Under the pieces are notes generated by a model. That model searched no databases, was not told the origin of the DNA, and was given only the letters and a program-made list of their open reading frames with translations. This document shows positions 37,526 through 46,186 of a DNA stretch of 64,000 bases, piece after piece (the stretch's first letter is position 1; each line of letters begins with the position of its first letter). A program made the position numbers and the translations under genes. The DNA is from Rhizobium sp. CCGE531 (GTDB lineage: Bacteria > Pseudomonadota > Alphaproteobacteria > Rhizobiales > Rhizobiaceae). Location: the NCBI RefSeq assembly GCF_003627795.1, contig NZ_CP032684.1, positions 721,001 through 785,000 of the forward strand, given 5' to 3'.

Positions 37526-39469
37526 TCACTCGGCCGCGATCGCCGCCGAATTCTGGTCTTCTTCCATAAACGCTTCCGTGCGCGCTGGCAGCGCCGGCAC
37601 ATCCATATGGTCGGGTTCGAGCCCCTGCTTGGCCCGCGTCGCCATCATCTCGAAGGCGGTTTCCAGATGGTGCGTGAAGCGCTCCGCGTCGAAAAGCGGC
37701 TGGATGTAGCGATTGGCGGCGAGGGTTTCCTTGAACTGCGCGATACGCTCCGGCTGGCCGGCGAGCTCTACCGCCATGTCCTCATAGGCCTTGATGTCAT
37801 CGGCCACCAGTTCCGGCAGACCGATGGCGTTCAGAAGGCTTTCGCTGACGCGAGAGGCGAAATTGGTGCCCTTCACGGTGAGAACCGGCAGACCGCCCCA
37901 GAGCTGCTCCGACGTGGTCGTGTGGCCGTTGACCGGGAAAGTGTCGAGGCCGAGATCGGCCAGCTGCTGGCGATCGATGTGATCCTCGTAGCGAATACGT
38001 GTGGTGAAGACGACGCGCTTGCGGTTGATGCCGTGGGCTTCCAGGCGCGACCAGATGTTGGCCTCCGCCCGAGGACCGTTGCAGAGCAGCCAGAGCACGC
38101 TGTTCTTGCTGCGCTTCAGGATGTTGCTCCACACGTCCATCATCTGCGAGGTGATCTTGCGGTTGCCGTTGAACGAGGCGAAGACGAAGGCGTCTTCGGG
38201 CAGCCCATGCTGCGCGCGGGTCGTCGGCCGCGGCTTCGGGCGATATAGCGGATCGTTCGGCTGATAGCACTCGGGCAGGCGGCAGAACTTCTCGTGGAAA
38301 TGCGGCTTCGAATGATCCGGCAGCACATATTGATCGCCGATGATGTAGTCGAGGTCGATATTGACGACAGAGCCGGGAAAACCGAGCCAGGAAACATGGA
38401 TCGGTGCTGCCATATGGTTGAGGATAGGCGCGCGGCTTCCTTTGGTGTGCCCCTTGAGATCGACAAGAATGTCGATATTCCGGGCGCGGATCGCCTCTGC
38501 CGCGCCCTGGTCGGACAGACCGCGAACGTCGACCATCGTTCCCCACTTCTGATGGTCGAACCCCTGTTCCTTCTGGGAAACGAGATCGGAATGGTCGAAG
38601 AGGGTGATCTCGAACCGATCCCTGTCGTGCAGCTCCAGGGTCCGCTGTATCAACTTCATCGTCGCGTGGCCAGGCCAGAAATCGGACGAGAGATAGCCGA
38701 CGCGGATCTTGTTGCTCCAGGCGTGTGGCAACTTGCGACGAGCCTCGGCATGGCCGGCGGGCAGGGGTTTGGTGTCGTGGACCGCATGCTTGTTAATTGC
38801 TTCGTCGCCACACCAATGCAGGTGGAAGAAGGGGTTGTCCGGGATCACGTAGTCGAGATTGCCCTTTGCCAGGGCCGCTGAAATCGGCGCCATGTACCTG
38901 TCGACGGCAGCGAGATCGGATATTTCGCGAGCAAAGATCAGATGGAGAATGCGAGTGACGATACTGTCGGGATGTTTCTTGAACAGCGTCGTAACGAGGT
39001 GTCGGTTGCTTTCGTCATAGAGATCGTCGGTGAGCAGTTTCGCTGCCATGAGCCGATGCTTGAGCTCCGGTCCTTCGACCAGTACCGTCTTGAAGCCGGT
39101 CAGGAGCTCTTTCTGCTGTCGGCTCAGGAAAATGCGAACGAGGATGAAGGCAAGCTCTGGGTCCTTGAACGCCATTGGAAGGATCAGGCTTCCCACGGCA
39201 AGAGCCTGTTCGTCATTGCCGCAATCGTTGTGCAGCAACAGGGCTTCGCGAAGATAGTCGTCGCGCTGCGGCTTTTGCCGGCCCGCCAGCTCATAGGCGC
39301 TCGCCGCATCCGATCTGAACCCGAGCTTGAGCAGTGTTTTTGCCAGCAACGCATAGATCTTGGGCGATCTGTCGACGTTAAGCAACTCGTTCAGCGTTTC
39401 GAGTGCGCGTGTATATTGCCCCTTTTGATAGAAGCCGGACGCCGTCACAAAGGCATTTTTCGTATTCAC
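37526..39469 (-). CDS. TPR-containing GT41 (O-GlcNAc transferase/SPINDLY-like) glycosyltransferase
   Basis: A 647-residue protein with N-terminal TPR-like helices (about 1-200, e.g. KGQYTRALETLNELLNVDRSPKIYALLAKTLL) and a C-terminal GT41 catalytic domain. Typical GT41 pieces are RVGYLSSDFWPGHATMKLI, DILVDLKGHTKGSRAPILNHMAAPIHVSWLGFPGSV, YIIGDQYVLP, FVFASFNGNRKIT, and LDTFPVNGHTTTSEQLWGGLPVLTVKG. GT41 enzymes add GlcNAc or related sugars to Ser/Thr. It lies beside the flagellin genes, divergent from flaA, so flagellin is the natural candidate substrate (inference). The start is given as GTG 39469, which has GGAG nine bases upstream; a TTG at 39484 would add five residues. Confidence 0.88.
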   Translation of the reverse strand: MNTKNAFVTASGFYQKGQYTRALETLNELLNVDRSPKIYALLAKTLLKLGFRSDAASAYELAGRQKPQRDDYLREALLLHNDCGNDEQALAVGSLILPMAFKDPELAFILVRIFLSRQQKELLTGFKTVLVEGPELKHRLMAAKLLTDDLYDESNRHLVTTLFKKHPDSIVTRILHLIFAREISDLAAVDRYMAPISAALAKGNLDYVIPDNPFFHLHWCGDEAINKHAVHDTKPLPAGHAEARRKLPHAWSNKIRVGYLSSDFWPGHATMKLIQRTLELHDRDRFEITLFDHSDLVSQKEQGFDHQKWGTMVDVRGLSDQGAAEAIRARNIDILVDLKGHTKGSRAPILNHMAAPIHVSWLGFPGSVVNIDLDYIIGDQYVLPDHSKPHFHEKFCRLPECYQPNDPLYRPKPRPTTRAQHGLPEDAFVFASFNGNRKITSQMMDVWSNILKRSKNSVLWLLCNGPRAEANIWSRLEAHGINRKRVVFTTRIRYEDHIDRQQLADLGLDTFPVNGHTTTSEQLWGGLPVLTVKGTNFASRVSESLLNAIGLPELVADDIKAYEDMAVELAGQPERIAQFKETLAANRYIQPLFDAERFTHHLETAFEMMATRAKQGLEPDHMDVPALPARTEAFMEEDQNSAAIAAE

Positions 39470-39721
39470 GAGCAAGAACTCCAAGCGATATGTTGACCGG
39501 CTCCCGATTAAGGTCGAGGGCCCGGCATCATGGATTCGCCTGATGATCCCTCACGTAGCTTGCCTGAAACCGAAGCAACGATTGAAAACGCCTTTACGCA
39601 TTTTTAGCCACGTTCAGGACATGCGGTTCCCGACGGCCCCGCGTTTAAGAAATTGGCAAGCAATGGGTGCGACCTTCCTCGCAACATGACGGGTTTGGTC
39701 CTCCAGGAAAATGGATCGAGG

Positions 39722-39769
39722 GGCATGAAGCTGCTCCGTCATCGCCGGTATTTCCAGTCCGGTATGTCC
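39722..39769 (+). promoter_or_regulatory. conserved flagellin leader/promoter block, flaA copy
   Basis: GGCATGAAGCTG followed by two CCGG tetramers (CGCCGG...GTCCGG) and ATGTCC, 35 bases before the flaA start. The same order of elements precedes the other three flagellin genes. The rest of the 334-base gap upstream (39470-39721) shows no gene. Confidence 0.6.
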
Positions 39770-39803
39770 TCCTTTCGTATCCAGTTTCCAGGGGACACAC
39801 TCA

Positions 39804-40715
39804 ATGACCAGCATTATCACCAACAACTCCGCAATGGCCGCTCTCCAGACGCTGAAGAGCATCAGCGGCAACCTGCAACAGACGCAGAGCCACGTATCGT
39901 CCGGCCTGCGCATCTCCAAGGCTTCCGACAACGCCGCTTACTGGTCGATCGCCACCAGCATGAAGTCCGACAACAGCGCCATCGGCGCCGTTTCCGACGC
40001 TCTCGGCCTCGGCGCCGCCAAGGTTGACACGGCATCGACCGCTGTCACCAGCGCGATCGACATCGTCGGCCAGATCAAGAACAAGCTTGCCACCGCCATG
40101 GAAGGTTCGGTTGACAAGAAGTCTGTTCAGGAAGAAATCGGCCAGCTGCAGCAGCAGCTGCAGAGCGTCGCCCAGTCGGCTTCGTTCAACGGCGAAAACT
40201 GGGTCATGGCTCAGAGCGGCGACTCCGCTTCGGTCGTCTCGTCCTTCATCCGCGGCACCAACGGCAGCGTTTCGGTCAGCACGACCTCTTACGCCTTCGA
40301 CTCCAGCGCAACCGGCAACGTTCTGTTCGGCTCAAGCGGTGGCACGATCGACACGACTTCGGGCATCCTGGGTACGTCGGATGGTTCGGTTGGCGCTTCG
40401 GTCTTCAGCCTCGACATCTCCAGCATGACTGGCGGCCAGATCTCCAGCGCCCTGAACATGGTTCAGACCGCTCTGAACTCCATGACCAGCATGGGTTCGA
40501 AGCTGGGTTCGATCTCCAGCCGCATCGACCTGCAGACGAGCTTCGCTTCCTCGCTCTCCAACTCGATCCAGTCGGGCGTCGGCAAGCTGGTTGACGCCAA
40601 CATGGAACAGGAATCGAGCAAGCTGTCCGCTCTGCAGACGCAGCAGCAGCTGGCCGTCCAGTCCCTGTCGATCGCCAACTCCTCGACCCAGTCGATCCTC
40701 TCCCTCTTCCGTTAA
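39804..40715 (+). CDS. flaA: flagellin FlaA
   Basis: Filament protein of 303 residues, secreted through the flagellar export apparatus. It has the conserved N-terminal D0/D1 region (LQQTQSHVSSGLRISKASDNAAYWSIATSMKSD) and the C-terminal coiled helices ending in ANSSTQSILSLFR; the variable centre is short, as in other rhizobial flagellins. AGGGGA lies upstream of ATG 39804. About 94% identical by eye to the next flagellin. Followed by a strong terminator, so it is transcribed alone. Confidence 0.96.
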   Translation: MTSIITNNSAMAALQTLKSISGNLQQTQSHVSSGLRISKASDNAAYWSIATSMKSDNSAIGAVSDALGLGAAKVDTASTAVTSAIDIVGQIKNKLATAMEGSVDKKSVQEEIGQLQQQLQSVAQSASFNGENWVMAQSGDSASVVSSFIRGTNGSVSVSTTSYAFDSSATGNVLFGSSGGTIDTTSGILGTSDGSVGASVFSLDISSMTGGQISSALNMVQTALNSMTSMGSKLGSISSRIDLQTSFASSLSNSIQSGVGKLVDANMEQESSKLSALQTQQQLAVQSLSIANSSTQSILSLFR

Positions 40716-40764
40716 TAGGAAGCACCGGCGCTCCGCGTTGGTCGAAAATCCTAAACAACAAGTT

Positions 40765-40796
40765 AACCGCGCCTATCTAAGGCGCGGTTTTTTTTA
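40765..40796 (+). terminator. rho-independent terminator after flaA
   Basis: Perfect 10-bp stem AACCGCGCCT / AGGCGCGGTT, loop ATCTA, followed by a run of eight T. Strong terminator. Confidence 0.95.
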
Positions 40797-40860
40797 TATT
40801 TTCTGGCTCAAAGCGGTTCAGCTTTTCTTAACCATATTGCTGTTTCTTAGGACCATCGAA

Positions 40861-40938
40861 GCGGCGAGTTAACCTTAACGATTTTGGTTAATAGGCATGA
40901 TGCTGAATGCCGTTACCGGTTTTAGGTCCGGAATGTCC
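40861..40938 (+). promoter_or_regulatory. conserved flagellin leader/promoter block, flaB copy
   Basis: Inverted pair GTTAACC...GGTTAA (40868-40891), then AGGCATGATGCTGAATGCCGTTACCGG...GTCCGGAATGTCC up to 40938 (positions 40894-40938). A TTAA box about 17 bases before GCCGTTAC resembles a sigma-28 promoter (consensus TAAA-N15-GCCGATAA), but no fliA is known in rhizobia. The downstream CCGG pair could form a small hairpin in the leader. Confidence 0.6.
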
Positions 40939-40970
40939 CTTATTTAACCACTGCCAAAGGGGCAAATATC

Positions 40971-41882
40971 ATGACGAGCATTCTTACCAACAACGCCGCA
41001 ATGGCTGCTCTCCAGACGCTGCGCAGCATCGGCTCCAACCTGCAGCAGACGCAGAGCGCCGTGTCTTCCGGCCTGCGCATCTCCAAGGCTTCCGACAACG
41101 CCGCTTACTGGTCGATCGCCACCAGCATGAAGTCCGACAACAGCGCCATCGGCGCCGTTTCCGACGCTCTCGGCCTCGGCGCCGCCAAGGTTGACACTGC
41201 AACCACCGCCGTCACCAGCGCCATCGACATCGTCGGCCAGATCAAGAACAAGCTCGTCACCGCCATGGAAGCGTCGGTCGACAAGAAGTCTGTTCAGGAA
41301 GAAATCGGCCAGCTGCAGCAGCAGCTGCAGAGCGTCGCCCAGTCGGCTTCGTTCAACGGCGAAAACTGGGTCATGGCTCAGAGCGGCGACTCCGCTTCGG
41401 TCGTCTCCTCCTTCATCCGCGGCACCAACGGCACCGTTTCGGTCAGCACGACATCTTACGCCTTCGACTCCAGCGCAACCGGCAACGTTCTGTTCGGCTC
41501 AGCCAGCGGCGCGATCGACACGACTTCGGGCATCCTGGGTACGTCGGATAGTACGGTTGGCGCTTCGGTCTTCAGCCTCGATATCTCCAACATGACTGGC
41601 GGCCAGATCTCCAGCGCCCTGAACATGGTTCAGACCGCTCTGAACTCCATGACCAGCATGAACTCCCGCCTCGGCTCGATCTCCGGCCGCATCGACCTGC
41701 AGACGAGCTTCGCTTCCTCGCTCTCCAACTCGATCCAGTCGGGCGTCGGCAAGCTGGTTGACGCCAACATGGAACAGGAATCGAGCAGGCTGTCCGCTCT
41801 GCAGACGCAGCAGCAGCTGGCCGTCCAGTCCCTGTCGATCGCCAACTCCTCGACCCAGTCGATCCTCTCCCTCTTCCGTTAA
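40971..41882 (+). CDS. flaB: flagellin FlaB
   Basis: Second flagellin of 303 residues, nearly identical to FlaA; differences lie mostly at the extreme N terminus and in a few central positions. Same D0/D1 motifs and the same C terminus SILSLFR. ATG 40971 follows AAAGGGG. Long stretches match flaA base for base, which suggests tandem duplication kept alike by gene conversion. Confidence 0.96.
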   Translation: MTSILTNNAAMAALQTLRSIGSNLQQTQSAVSSGLRISKASDNAAYWSIATSMKSDNSAIGAVSDALGLGAAKVDTATTAVTSAIDIVGQIKNKLVTAMEASVDKKSVQEEIGQLQQQLQSVAQSASFNGENWVMAQSGDSASVVSSFIRGTNGTVSVSTTSYAFDSSATGNVLFGSASGAIDTTSGILGTSDSTVGASVFSLDISNMTGGQISSALNMVQTALNSMTSMNSRLGSISGRIDLQTSFASSLSNSIQSGVGKLVDANMEQESSRLSALQTQQQLAVQSLSIANSSTQSILSLFR

Positions 41883-41933
41883 TAGGAAGCACCGGCGCAT
41901 CGCGCCGGATGACAGCAAGAGACAAGACCTTCG

Positions 41934-41967
41934 CCGCGCCTTCCCCGGAAGGCGCGGTTTTCTTTTT
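41934..41967 (+). terminator. rho-independent terminator after flaB
   Basis: Perfect 9-bp stem CCGCGCCTT / AAGGCGCGG, loop CCCCGG, followed by TTTTCTTTTT. Strong on the plus strand; it also lies between convergent flaB and the ATP-grasp gene. Confidence 0.93.
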
Positions 41968-41993
41968 GGCCCGGCGCATCGGTGCCGACCGGC

Positions 41994-43256
41994 TCAGGAC
42001 GCCTTTGCCAGGGTCGCGGCAGCCCTTTGCCTGACGGCATCGACGAAGCCATCGAACAGTTTGCGCATGGCGACCTGCTTGTAGGGATAGATGATCGGAT
42101 CATCCATGTCGTGGACCACCATTGCGACATCGAGCTCGAACACCAGCAGACGTCCGTCGGGAAGTTCCGCGCAGTCGATGCCGAAATAGTCGAGCTGGAT
42201 ATAGCGGCAAAGGGCTGCGAAGCTTTCCTTGTGGCGCACGGCGAAATCCTGATCGAAATTTTCCATCCATGCCTGCTCGACGGCGCGTTTTGCCGCGCTC
42301 TGCGCCATGCCGGCGCTCAGATAATGCACGATCCAATGGTCTGAGAGCGCCATGTGGCTTGCGAAAGCCTTGCCGTCGATGAACACGACGCGCTGCTTGT
42401 TGTAGAGGCCGTCAGTACCGCGAAAATCGATGAAGGGCGCGACGTAGAGTTCCGGAACGGGCTGGGCCTCCAGAAAGGCGGCAAGCTCGGCGGAGTCGGT
42501 GATGCGTTCCATGCCGTTGCCGGCATGCGTGCTGATCGGGCGCACGACGAGCGGGTAGGCGAGGCCGGGAGCGCAATCGTCCAGTCGCCTCGCGCGCGCT
42601 GCGACTGCCGTAAGATCGGCGTGCGATACGCGGTAGGTAAAGGGCGAGAGGATGGAGGGCTCATTCGCCAACATGCTGCTGACGCCGTCGCGCGTCAGCC
42701 TGGCGATCAGTTCCGGATTGCAATTCATCACCGGACCGTCGAATTTGGCAAGCAGCGCCTGCATATGGGCGAGCAGAGGGGCGTTTTCGGTCGATTCGCC
42801 AATCGCCATGAAGGCGACGTCATGGTCCGGCAGATCAGCGAGCACGGATGTCTCCAGGTCGACATAGCGCAGCCACAGTACGCAGTCGCTGCCCGCCAGC
42901 AGAAAATCCAGCGGTGTATTGGCCATGAAATCGCCCTCGGTGACGAAAGCCAGCAGCCGTGGTCCCGCTCCATCGCCATGAACTATGCAGAAGTCACGGC
43001 GCATCTGCACGGCGCTCTTCAGGATCTGGCGGGCCTCGTCGCCACGGGCGAGGGTTTGAAGGATGATCGCCATGTCCAACAGCGCGGCGGCGTCGGTTGG
43101 ATCCGCCGTCACGCGTTGCATGAGCTCGCTCCAGAGCGGGGCGACGTCGTGGCCGGCATAGACGAGCGAGACTATTCTCTGCATGCCGAGAATTCGAGCG
43201 CCGACCGGCATGTTCAGTGGGGCCGGATCGGCCATGGGGGCTTTGGTCATCAGCAT
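41994..43256 (-). CDS. ATP-grasp domain protein with TPR-like N terminus
   Basis: A 420-residue soluble protein. The first 100 residues have TPR-like helices (DPTDAAALLDMAIILQTLARGDEARQILKSAV). The rest looks like a RimK/ATP-grasp-type ligase: YPLVVRPISTHAGNGMERI (nucleotide-binding strand and glycine loop), AFLEAQPVPELYVAPFIDF, KQRVVFIDGKAFASHMA, and QLDYFGIDCAELPDGRLLVFELDVAMVVHDMD (metal-binding E/D near the C terminus). ATP-grasp enzymes form amide or similar bonds; substrate unknown. Its ATG at 43256 overlaps the stop of the decarboxylase gene by seven bases, so the two are coupled. The pair sits inside the flagellin array. Confidence 0.8.
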   Translation of the reverse strand: MLMTKAPMADPAPLNMPVGARILGMQRIVSLVYAGHDVAPLWSELMQRVTADPTDAAALLDMAIILQTLARGDEARQILKSAVQMRRDFCIVHGDGAGPRLLAFVTEGDFMANTPLDFLLAGSDCVLWLRYVDLETSVLADLPDHDVAFMAIGESTENAPLLAHMQALLAKFDGPVMNCNPELIARLTRDGVSSMLANEPSILSPFTYRVSHADLTAVAARARRLDDCAPGLAYPLVVRPISTHAGNGMERITDSAELAAFLEAQPVPELYVAPFIDFRGTDGLYNKQRVVFIDGKAFASHMALSDHWIVHYLSAGMAQSAAKRAVEQAWMENFDQDFAVRHKESFAALCRYIQLDYFGIDCAELPDGRLLVFELDVAMVVHDMDDPIIYPYKQVAMRKLFDGFVDAVRQRAAATLAKAS

Positions 43257-44737
43257 TGCGGAAGATCCTGTTGGGAGCCGATTGTCAAAACGCTCCGAAC
43301 GAGCGCGTCGATATCCGTCTGTCGCGTACGGTGGTTTACGATCGCCGCGCGGATTGCCGGCTGACCGTTCAGATGGGTCAGGGACGGAGCGACCCGGCCT
43401 TCGGCGTGGAGACGCTCGACGATCTGGGAATTGACGGATGCCGGCATTGTTCCGTCGGCTCCGACATAGGCGAAGCAGACGATGTTGAGGGCGACGGGCG
43501 CGAGCAATTTCAGCGCAGGCTCCTGCTCGATCCGTCGCGCAAGCTCGCGTGCCAGCATGCAGTTGGCGCTCATTGCCTCCCCCAACGCTTTGACGCCATA
43601 AGTTTTGAGCGTGAACCAGGTCTTCAGCGCCCTGAAGCCACGCGAAAGATCCGGGCCGTAGTCGCAGGGCCACCAATCTCCGCCTGCAAGCCCGGTCGCC
43701 GCCCGGCTGAGATAGGCGGCATCCGAAGCAAAGGTTTGCCGCTGCCACTCGCTGTGGCGCACTAGGAGGAAGCCGGCATCATAGGGTACCTGGCCCCACT
43801 TGTGGAAATCGAAAGCAAGCGAATCGCAGGTTTCGATCCCCGCAAACAAAGGTGCGAGCTCGTCGTTAAGAATGCCAAGCGCGCCGAGCGCGCCGTCGAC
43901 GTGAAAATGAAGATCATAGGTGTCGGCAATGCCGCGCAAGGCGGCGAGATCGTCGACGGCGCCGGTGTTGACCGTTCCCGCGCTGCCGATGAGGAGGAAT
44001 GGCATGAAGCCGTCCTGTCTGTCGCGCAGGATCACCTGCTCCAGCGCATCAAGATCGATCCGGCCAAGGGCGTCGACCGGAATGCGCCGCAGCTGATTGC
44101 TGCCGATGCCGGACATTTCGAAGGCGCGCGGAACGCAACCATGCACCTCGCTCGACGCATAGGCGACCAGAGGGGATTCGTCGGACAGGCCGGTTGCGCG
44201 CACATTACGGCCGAGCTTGCGGCATCTGGCGATTTGCACCGCAACGAAATTGGCCTGCGATGCGCCGGTCAGGAATATGCCGCCGGCCGTTTCCGGGAAG
44301 GAGAAGATCTGGCGCGTCCAGCGGACGATCTGGCGCTCGACCTCGATCGGCATGTGGTCGCGTCCGCCGAGATTGGCATTAAGCCCGCCGGCCAGCATTT
44401 CGGCCAGCATGCCGGCGACGGTGCCTCCGCCCTGGACCCAGCCCATGAAGCCGGGATGGGTGTTGCCGCTGCCGTAGGGCAGGACGTTTTCCCGGAAGAT
44501 GGCATGGACTTCAGCCAGATCACTGGCCTCCACGGGCAACGGCGCATCGAACAAGGCACGGGCGGAGGCGGGAGCATGTTGCCAAACCGGCTTCGTGCCG
44601 AGCGTCTCGAGATGATCGAGCATGTCGTCAAGCATCTGGTGACCCTGTTTGCGCAGGGCCTGCCAGTCGTCCGGGTCGAGGCTTGTTCGCTCATGGCGAT
44701 CAACTGCCGCTCGTCCGGCGTCCTGCAAACTGAACAT
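43250..44737 (-). CDS. PLP-dependent group II amino acid decarboxylase (aromatic-L-amino-acid type)
   Basis: A 495-residue enzyme of the Dopa/tyrosine/glutamate decarboxylase family. Motifs: NTHPGFMGWVQGGGTVAGMLAEML at the N-terminal side, GIFLTGASQANFVAV, HVDGALGALGILND (PLP-binding Asp), and the PLP lysine in SLAFDFHKWGQVPYDAGF. C-terminal part is typical (SLTHLNGQPAIRAAIVNHRT). Start ATG 44737 has GAGG seven bases upstream; upstream in-frame starts lack one. Substrate cannot be told; aromatic or short-chain acidic amino acids are possible. First gene of a two-gene operon with the ATP-grasp gene. Confidence 0.88.
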   Translation of the reverse strand: MFSLQDAGRAAVDRHERTSLDPDDWQALRKQGHQMLDDMLDHLETLGTKPVWQHAPASARALFDAPLPVEASDLAEVHAIFRENVLPYGSGNTHPGFMGWVQGGGTVAGMLAEMLAGGLNANLGGRDHMPIEVERQIVRWTRQIFSFPETAGGIFLTGASQANFVAVQIARCRKLGRNVRATGLSDESPLVAYASSEVHGCVPRAFEMSGIGSNQLRRIPVDALGRIDLDALEQVILRDRQDGFMPFLLIGSAGTVNTGAVDDLAALRGIADTYDLHFHVDGALGALGILNDELAPLFAGIETCDSLAFDFHKWGQVPYDAGFLLVRHSEWQRQTFASDAAYLSRAATGLAGGDWWPCDYGPDLSRGFRALKTWFTLKTYGVKALGEAMSANCMLARELARRIEQEPALKLLAPVALNIVCFAYVGADGTMPASVNSQIVERLHAEGRVAPSLTHLNGQPAIRAAIVNHRTRQTDIDALVRSVLTIGSQQDLPQC

Positions 44738-44902
44738 CTCAACCTCGTCTATGGCCGGCCGCATCGACGCTGCCGTCGGAATGCCCGTGAAGGGTGATCG
44801 GCCGCTTCCCATCCGACATCGGACGGATCGCCGCCATGCTACGACGTCCAAGGTGGCGCGAGGCTGACTTGCGAGCCTGCCGGTCATCATCAGCATGAAT
44901 TC

Positions 44903-45045
44903 GTTAACTTTTGCTGGCGGCGTTAACCTTTTATTAACCCTAATGCTGTCAGTTGCAGCTAACGCAACGGTTGGTTAACCACTCCTAAGAGGCGGTTAAC
45001 AAGCATGAGGCTGATTGCCGTTCCCGGCCGCAGACCGGAATGTCC
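44903..45045 (+). promoter_or_regulatory. flagellin promoter region with repeated TTAAC boxes and leader block, third flagellin
   Basis: Five TTAAC/GTTAAC boxes within 44903-45000, then AGCATGAGGCTGATTGCCGTTCCCGG...ACCGGAATGTCC at 45002-45045, matching the flaB block. The gap 44738-45077 also has to serve the divergent decarboxylase gene. Confidence 0.6.
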
Positions 45046-45077
45046 CTTCCAAATTCAGCCACAAGGGGCACCATCCA

Positions 45078-45998
45078 ATGACCAGCATTCTCACCAACGA
45101 CGCGGCAATGTCCGCGCTTCAAACCCTGCGCGGCATCAACACGAACCTGCAGGATACGCAAAGCCGCGTTTCCTCGGGCTATCGCGTCGCCAAGGCAGCC
45201 GACAATGCCGCCTATTGGTCGATCGCGACCACCATGCGCTCGGACAACAGCGCGCTTTCCGCCGTGTCGGACGCATTGGGCCTGGGTGCCGCCAAGGTCG
45301 ATACGGCCTATACGGCGATGGACAATTCCATCAAGGTCGTTCAGCAGATCAAGGACAAACTCGTCGCGGCAACTGAGAACAGCGTCTCCAAGGCGGACGT
45401 TCAAGAAGAAGTCACTCAGCTGCAGCAGCAGTTGGAAAGCATCGCGCAGTCCGCGTCCTTCTCGGGCCAGAACTGGATGTATGCAGCCAATGGCGCCTCC
45501 GCCTCCGTCGTTTCCTCTTTCGTGCGCAACAATGACGGAACGGTCGCAGTCAACAGCACCAGTTACAGCTTCGATACCGGTTCGCAAGGCAACGTCATGT
45601 TCGGCGCGACCGGCGGTGGCACGATCGATACCAGCTCTGGTATTCTCGGCACTGAGCAGAACATCAACGGCACATCCTATTCCGTCTTCAGCCTCGATAT
45701 CACCAACATGACGAGCGGCGATATCGGCAATGCGATGAACCTCGTGCAGGGCGCCCTCAACGCCATGACAAGCACGGCCTCGCAGCTCGGCTCGCTTTCG
45801 ACCCGCATCGATCTGCAGACCAGCTTCGTTTCCACGCTGCGCGATACGATCGATTCCGGCGTCGGCAAGCTCGTCGATGCGAATATGGAAGAGGAGTCGA
45901 GCAGGCTGTCGGCCTTGCAGACGCAGCAGCAATTGGCCATCCAGTCGCTGCAGATCGCCAACACCAGCGCGCAGAACGTTCTGTCCCTCTTCAAGTGA
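45078..45998 (+). CDS. flagellin (third copy, FlaC/FlaD-like)
   Basis: A 306-residue flagellin with the same D0/D1 segments (LQDTQSRVSSGYRVAKAADNAAYWSIATTMRSD) and C terminus (QQLAIQSLQIANTSAQNVLSLFK) as flaA/flaB but clearly diverged in the centre. By position it corresponds to S. meliloti flaD. ATG 45078 aligns with the start of the other flagellins. Followed by a strong terminator. Confidence 0.93.
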   Translation: MTSILTNDAAMSALQTLRGINTNLQDTQSRVSSGYRVAKAADNAAYWSIATTMRSDNSALSAVSDALGLGAAKVDTAYTAMDNSIKVVQQIKDKLVAATENSVSKADVQEEVTQLQQQLESIAQSASFSGQNWMYAANGASASVVSSFVRNNDGTVAVNSTSYSFDTGSQGNVMFGATGGGTIDTSSGILGTEQNINGTSYSVFSLDITNMTSGDIGNAMNLVQGALNAMTSTASQLGSLSTRIDLQTSFVSTLRDTIDSGVGKLVDANMEEESSRLSALQTQQQLAIQSLQIANTSAQNVLSLFK

Positions 45999-46025
45999 GC
46001 CTTGACCGGAGCTTGCGTTAGGACG

Positions 46026-46067
46026 GCGCGGCGGCATTTCCCTCTTGCCGCCGCGCATAAGCTTTTG
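46026..46067 (+). terminator. rho-independent terminator after third flagellin
   Basis: Perfect 11-bp stem GCGCGGCGGCA / TGCCGCCGCGC with a 9-base loop, then ATAAGCTTTTG. Good terminator, though the T run is interrupted. Confidence 0.85.
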
Positions 46068-46186
46068 TTAACGTTGCTACTGATTGATTTGCAATCTTTG
46101 CGCAGGGTCCGGCCTTCGATCGTCTTCGGAACGATAGCCGGGCATTGCTTTAGCGACGGGCCGCGCTGGGATATCTCCCGCTGGTG

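Noticed and set aside
39804..41882. Tandem flagellin genes considered as an assembly duplication
   Set aside because: The two copies differ in several codons and have different flanks and terminators, so they are two real genes.
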